Shown one piece after another: positions 60,049-64,000 of a DNA stretch of 64,000 bases (the first letter of the stretch is position 1; the number at the start of each line of letters is the position of its first letter). Under the pieces are notes generated by a model that saw nothing but the letters and a program-made list of their open reading frames with translations, did no database searches and had not been told where the DNA came from. The stretch is from CAZUDO01 sp964618895 (lineage in GTDB: Bacteria; Desulfobacterota; Binatia; DP-6). Where the stretch lies: positions 73,895 through 137,894 of the forward strand of contig CAZUDO010000072.1 of NCBI GenBank assembly GCA_964618895.1. Reading direction: 5' to 3'. Position numbers and translations under genes: made by a program.

Positions 60049-60533
60049 CGACCCCCGCGGCCCGCGCTCGCCTGGGGACGCACCGCCTTGCCGGTGATGT
60101 CGGCGAAGGTGACGCTGGTGAGTCGTAGTGCGCGCCGGATACGCTTGGGCGAGGTCCCGCCGCGCACGTACACGGTCGCCACCCGCCCGCGCCGGAGCAC
60201 CGGCAGCGGGAGCCCGAATTTCGGCACGACCATGGCCTGGAGCCCGTTACCGCCGGCCGCGACCTGCGCGCCGAGCTGCGCGTGCGCCCGGGTGACCGCG
60301 CCGCCCCCGTCCGCGCCCGTGACGGTGAGGCTGCCGCCGGTCGCTTCCAGCTTGAAATCGAGGGCCGCGATGCCGTCGGTCTTGCGGGTCTTCAAGACGA
60401 CCGGGACCGCCGCCGTACCGTCGGCACGGACGTGCACGCGTCCCAGGGTGAGGCGCGGCGTGACCGCAAGCGCCGGCGGCACCGCGCCGGCGGTCAGGGC
60501 GAGGAGCGTGAGCGAAACGAGGGGGCGCGTCAT
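60045..60533 (-). CDS. Small exported cohesin-like domain protein
   Basis: The 162-residue protein consists of a signal peptide (LVSLTLLALTAGAVPPALA) and a single beta-sandwich (about 25-150): DGIAALDFKLEATGGSLTV, then LRRGRVATVYVRGG and LTSVTFADITG, the pattern of cohesin modules. AAGGAGATC precedes the ATG. It lies 11 bases after the dockerin-containing gene and overlaps the next by four bases, so the three genes are co-transcribed. Confidence 0.6.
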   Translation of the reverse strand: MTRPLVSLTLLALTAGAVPPALAVTPRLTLGRVHVRADGTAAVPVVLKTRKTDGIAALDFKLEATGGSLTVTGADGGGAVTRAHAQLGAQVAAGGNGLQAMVVPKFGLPLPVLRRGRVATVYVRGGTSPKRIRRALRLTSVTFADITGKAVRPQASAGRGGR

Positions 60534-60544
60534 GGCCGATCTCC

Positions 60545-63500
60545 TTACGGGCACGCGTCGAAGGCGCAGAGGACGATGCAGACCGCGTCCACCGAGTCGA
60601 GCGTACCGTCGCCGTTGCAGTCCTCGCACGTGCTCTGCTGCGCGAAGTTGTCGAAGTAGCGGTTCACCATGCACACCAGGTCGCCGGGATCGACCCCGGT
60701 GTCGCCGTTGCAGTCCCCCTGCTCGCACTGCTCCACGTCCTCGACGGTGACGCGGCCGCAGGTGAGCTCGCCGACGCAGGCGCGGCTGCCGTCGGCGTTG
60801 GCCAGGTCGACGCTGTCCGGGAGGAAGCACACGTCGACCACCCCGGGCGTGCCGGCGGCCAGGAAGTCGATGGTGGCCACTGCGCCGTCGGGGATGACGG
60901 CCGGCATGGCCTGCGGGAGTGGCGCGATCAGCACGTCGATCGCGCCGGCCGGCGGGTCGCCGTTCACGGTCACGGCCGCGTGGAGGGTCGCCTGGGCCGA
61001 CTGGGTGGATGCCCCGGCACGCACGTCGGCGGCCCCGCCGGGCAGCGAGACGACCGCCGGGTCGAAACCGACGGCGAAGTTGAGCGAGGCCACCTGGCCG
61101 CTGCCCGCGATGGTGACCGGGAGATTCGCCCGGGCGCCGACGCTCACGGTGGCGTCGCCGACGGCGAGACTCGGGCAGGTGCCGCAGATGCACTCGGTGC
61201 TGCACACCCCCTCGCTGCACGCGGCACCGGGGGGGTCGCAGGCCTCGGTGCCACAGACCTTGCCGTCGCCGCAGACCGGCGGGGCGAGCAGGTCGGGCGG
61301 GCAGGCGGCGCTGCCGCCGGGGCAGGCCTCCGCCGCGTCGCACGGGCCGCTTGCCGGACGGCACACGTCGCCGGCCACCCGGAACGCGTCCTGCGGGCAG
61401 GCGGCACCGCCGCCGGAGCAGACCTCGGCCACGTCACATGCACCGGCCGCCTGGCGGCAGGTCGAGCCCGCGGGCAGGAAGCGGTCGGACGGACATGTGT
61501 CCGACGAGCCGTCGCAGTTCTCGGGCACATCGCACGGGCCGAACGACAGCCGGCACCCGCCGGTCCTCTTCTCGTCCGCGGGGCAGGCCGGGCCGGTGCC
61601 CGAGCAGGTCTCCTGCGGGTCGCAGATGCCCGCCGGCGGGCGGCAGACCTCGGTGGCCGAGCGGAAACCGTCCGGCGGGCACGTGGCGTCCGTCCCCGTG
61701 CACGTCTCGGTCACGTCGCAGGCGCCGGCGGCGTCACGGCACGTCTCGCCGGCCGGGGCGAGGCGGTCCGGCCCGCAGGCCGGGCCGGTGCCGGAGCAGG
61801 TATCGGCTACGTCGCAGGGACCCGCGGCAGCGCGGCAGACGACCGTCGATGCCTGCACGGCGTCGGCCGGGCACGCGGCCGTCGTGCCCGTGCACCGTTC
61901 GGCGACGTCGCAGTTGCCCGCTACCGGACGGCAGATCGTGCCACTCGATGCGAGCGTGTCGACCGGACAATCGTTCGACTGTCCGTCGCAGCGCTCGGCC
62001 GGGTCGCAGGCTCCGGCGCCGGCGCTGGGCCGGCACTCGTCGGTGCGCTTGCGATCGTCGGGGCAGGCCCCGTCACTGCCGATGCACCGTTCGGCCAGGT
62101 CGCAGTCGCCGGCGGCGGCACGACAGGTGACGGTGTCGGGCAGGACCTCGTCGTCCGGGCACGCCGCGCTGGTGCCGGAGCAGGACTCGGCCACGTCGCA
62201 CGCTCCGGCCGCGGGCCGGCACTCGACCAGTGCCCCGACCACGCTGTCCGCGGGACAACTCGGGCTCTCGCCGTCGCAGGTCTCCGCCACGTCGCACGCG
62301 CCGGCGGCCGCACGACACACCTCACCGGCCCCCCGTCCCCCGTCGGCGGGGCACGCGGCGCTGTCGCCGGTGCAATGCTCCTCGGCGTCGCAGGCGCTGG
62401 CGGCCGGCCGGCACACCGTGTCGGTGCCGGCGAACACGTCGGGCGGACAGGTGTTGCCCGTGCCGTCGCAGGTTTCGTGTGTGTCACAGGGGCCCGTACT
62501 GGCGCGGCAGACCGTCCCGGTCTGTTTCTCGTCGGCAGGGCAGGCGGCGCTGGTGCCGGTGCAGGACTCGGCGGCGTCACACTCGCCGGCGGCCTGCCGG
62601 CACACCCGTCCCGCGGGGGCGAGGACGTCCGCGGGGCAGGCGGGGCCGCTGCCCGTACACGATTCGGCCTGGTCACAGTCGCCCGCGGCGGCCCGACAGA
62701 TGGTGGCGGACGAGGCGAAGCCATCCTCCGGACAGGCGCCGCCGACGCACACCTCTTCGCGGTCGCACGGGCCGTCGGCCGGGCGGCAGACCACGCCGTC
62801 ACTGATCGGGGCGTCGGGCGGGCAGGCGTCCCCCGCTCCGTCGCAGCGTTCGGGGACGTCGCACGAGCCGGTCGACGGGCGACACTCGCTCTCGAGCTTG
62901 GCGTCGGGCGGGCAGGTGGGGCTGGTGCCGCTGCAGGTCTCGGCGGCGTCGCATGCCCCGGCCGCCGGCCGACACGGGTCACCCGCGGGCGCGAGAGTCT
63001 GCGCACAGCTCGTGCTCGTGCCGGAGCACGTGTCGGCGCGGTCGCAGGCTCCCTCGGCGGCCCGGCACACCGTACCGGCTCCGCGCACGCCGTCGGCGGG
63101 GCACGTGCTGCCCACACCGTCGCAGCTCTCGGCCACGTCGCATTCGCCGTTCGCCGCCCGGCAGACGGCCGTGCTCTTGGCGTCGGGCGGGCAGGTGGCG
63201 CTGTTCCCGGAGCAGGTCTCGGTCTGATCGCAGGCCGCCGCCGCCGTGCGGCACACCTCAGTCGCGGCGCGGAAACGATCGGCGGGACAGCTCGTGCTCG
63301 TCCCGTCGCAGGTCTCCGCCAGGTCGCACTCGCCGGCCGCGGCCCGGCAGGTGACCAGCGCCCCGGCGACGCTGTCCGTCGGGCAATCGTTGCTCACCCC
63401 GTTACAGCTCTCGGCGAGGTCGCAGTCGCCGCTCGCGGCGCGGCAGGCCGCCGTGCTCTTGGCGTCGGCAGGGCAGGCCGCGCTCGTGCCGGAGCACGAT

Positions 63501-64000
63501 TCGGCCAGGTCGCATCCGCCGGCGCTCGGGCGGCATGTCGCGGTGCTCGGCAGGAAGGTGTCGGCGGGGCAGGTGGTGGCCGAGCCGGTGCACGATTCGG
63601 CGACGTCGCAGGCGCCGGCGCTCGCGCGGCAGACCGTCGTGCCGAAGAGGAAGGCGTCGGCCGGACAGGTCGCGCTCGTGCCGGTGCACGTCTCCGCGGC
63701 ATCGCACGCGCCGGCGGCGGCACGGCAGACCTGGCCGGCGGCCCGGAAGGTGCACGTGCTGGTGCAGCAGGAACCGGCGGTGCCGTTCTGCGCCCCTGCG
63801 TCGCAGGCTTCGCTCCCCTCCACGGTGCCGTTGCCGCACGGGGGGGGCAGCGGGATCACCAGCCGGAAGTCGCCGTGGATGCTGGTGGCGCCCGGGCCGG
63901 GGAGGTTGGCCACCCCGTTCACCACCGTGTTGGCGGTGGCCGGAATGCAGAAGATGGTGGCCAGCGTCCCGCGGCGGGTGGCGCCGCCCGTCAGGTCGCC
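60545..64000 (-). CDS. Giant Cys-rich secreted protein: LPGPGA module, 26 disintegrin-like repeats, cohesin-like domain, dockerin (5' end outside window)
   Basis: The open frame runs to the right edge, so the start and signal peptide are missing; 1151 residues are visible. Order: a module with IFCIPATANTVVNGVANLPG then PGA; CGNGTVEGSEACDAG; 26 repeats of about 32 residues with the pattern CRxxxGxCDxAExCxGxSxxCPxD; CGDGKVCGTEACD; a cohesin-like domain (LNFAVGFDPAVVSLPGG, IPDGAVATIDFLAAG); and a dockerin with two Ca-binding loops, DCNGDTGVDPGDL and DCNGDGTLDSVDAV. The repeats resemble disintegrin domains (CDxxExCxGxSxxCPxD). Probably exported and disulphide-bonded; the ligand is unknown. Confidence 0.8.
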   Translation of the reverse strand, partial: GDLTGGATRRGTLATIFCIPATANTVVNGVANLPGPGATSIHGDFRLVIPLPPPCGNGTVEGSEACDAGAQNGTAGSCCTSTCTFRAAGQVCRAAAGACDAAETCTGTSATCPADAFLFGTTVCRASAGACDVAESCTGSATTCPADTFLPSTATCRPSAGGCDLAESCSGTSAACPADAKSTAACRAASGDCDLAESCNGVSNDCPTDSVAGALVTCRAAAGECDLAETCDGTSTSCPADRFRAATEVCRTAAAACDQTETCSGNSATCPPDAKSTAVCRAANGECDVAESCDGVGSTCPADGVRGAGTVCRAAEGACDRADTCSGTSTSCAQTLAPAGDPCRPAAGACDAAETCSGTSPTCPPDAKLESECRPSTGSCDVPERCDGAGDACPPDAPISDGVVCRPADGPCDREEVCVGGACPEDGFASSATICRAAAGDCDQAESCTGSGPACPADVLAPAGRVCRQAAGECDAAESCTGTSAACPADEKQTGTVCRASTGPCDTHETCDGTGNTCPPDVFAGTDTVCRPAASACDAEEHCTGDSAACPADGGRGAGEVCRAAAGACDVAETCDGESPSCPADSVVGALVECRPAAGACDVAESCSGTSAACPDDEVLPDTVTCRAAAGDCDLAERCIGSDGACPDDRKRTDECRPSAGAGACDPAERCDGQSNDCPVDTLASSGTICRPVAGNCDVAERCTGTTAACPADAVQASTVVCRAAAGPCDVADTCSGTGPACGPDRLAPAGETCRDAAGACDVTETCTGTDATCPPDGFRSATEVCRPPAGICDPQETCSGTGPACPADEKRTGGCRLSFGPCDVPENCDGSSDTCPSDRFLPAGSTCRQAAGACDVAEVCSGGGAACPQDAFRVAGDVCRPASGPCDAAEACPGGSAACPPDLLAPPVCGDGKVCGTEACDPPGAACSEGVCSTECICGTCPSLAVGDATVSVGARANLPVTIAGSGQVASLNFAVGFDPAVVSLPGGAADVRAGASTQSAQATLHAAVTVNGDPPAGAIDVLIAPLPQAMPAVIPDGAVATIDFLAAGTPGVVDVCFLPDSVDLANADGSRACVGELTCGRVTVEDVEQCEQGDCNGDTGVDPGDLVCMVNRYFDNFAQQSTCEDCNGDGTLDSVDAVCIVLCAFDACP
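61279..63730 (-). repeat. 26 tandem coding repeats of about 94 bases
   Basis: Each unit encodes one disintegrin-like repeat of 29-34 residues with six conserved cysteines. Units differ at many positions, including in the spacer (VFAGTDT, EKQTGT, AKSTA), so they are old rather than recently copied, although some neighbours share longer identical blocks. Repeat 8 lacks the CP pair (SCAQT) and repeat 11 has a shortened middle (CVGGACPED). Confidence 0.85.

Noticed and set aside
60669..63227. An 852-codon Ser/Pro/His-rich open frame opposite the disintegrin-like repeats
   Set aside because: Its own repeats only mirror those of the coding strand. The minus frame has the conserved cysteines and clear domains.
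61279..63730. The regular repeats of about 94 bases could suggest a CRISPR array
   Set aside because: The repeats are coding, diverged, in frame and without unique spacers between identical repeats, and no cas genes are nearby.

Overview
The window is GC-rich (around 70% by eye) and densely coded, with no tRNA or rRNA gene that I could find. It carries a type IV pilus alignment and secretin operon, an Isc iron-sulphur operon that includes hscB, hscA and iscX, a selenocysteine cluster, and several secreted Cys-rich proteins with CGNG..E..CD motifs. This suggests a Gram-negative bacterium of deltaproteobacterial grade (Myxococcota, Desulfobacterota or Binatota-like). The lineage is inference; no marker gene settles it.

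Layout. 0-6.6 kb (minus strand): priA-def-fmt-rsmB-rpe plus a methyltransferase. 6.6-7.0 kb: a divergent control region with a 16-bp palindrome, a sigma-54-type promoter, a terminator-like hairpin and a sigma-70-type promoter. 7.0-17.0 kb (plus): pilMNOPQ, then aroC-aroK-aroB, a secreted Cys-rich protein and a DUF1573 protein. 17.0-20.2 kb: a 2.5-kb accessory island holding a TumE/TumA and a VapB/VapC toxin-antitoxin pair and two gene remnants. It is bracketed by two roughly 295-bp copies of the mfd promoter and start region. Each copy contains a 131-bp inverted-repeat element whose 73-bp core is flipped between the copies; a third family member lies at 43.6 kb. 20.1-28.8 kb: mfd, a SurA-like chaperone, a phosphohexomutase and uvrA. 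28.8-34.7 kb: iscS-iscU-iscA-hscB-hscA-iscX, an IscR-like regulator and a conserved hypothetical, closed by a strong terminator. 34.7-39.1 kb: a small zinc-ribbon membrane protein, pepA, a CCA-adding-type nucleotidyltransferase and a zinc alcohol dehydrogenase. 39.2-43.6 kb: selA-selB-selD. 43.8-64 kb: mainly envelope and secreted functions, including a parvulin lipoprotein, a VanZ-like protein, a VKOR-DsbA fusion, a DUF1302 outer-membrane protein, three Cys-rich secreted proteins, a DsbA-like lipoprotein, two large membrane proteins and a cluster of cohesin-like proteins. The last gene runs off the right edge and has 26 disintegrin-like repeats, a cohesin-like domain and a dockerin.

How the genes fit together. 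Mfd and UvrA are partners in transcription-coupled repair, and UvrA has an unusual Ala in place of the Walker B glutamate of its first ATPase. SelA and SelB make and deliver selenocysteine; SelD supplies selenophosphate and itself needs an in-frame UGA decoded as selenocysteine. The VKOR-DsbA fusion and the DsbA lipoprotein sit among Cys-rich exported proteins and may form their disulphides. Several genes (selD, the parvulin gene, the alcohol dehydrogenase, the gene at 58435 and the small gene at 34738) have promoter-like hexamers ending only 6-10 bases before the start codon, which suggests common leaderless transcription.
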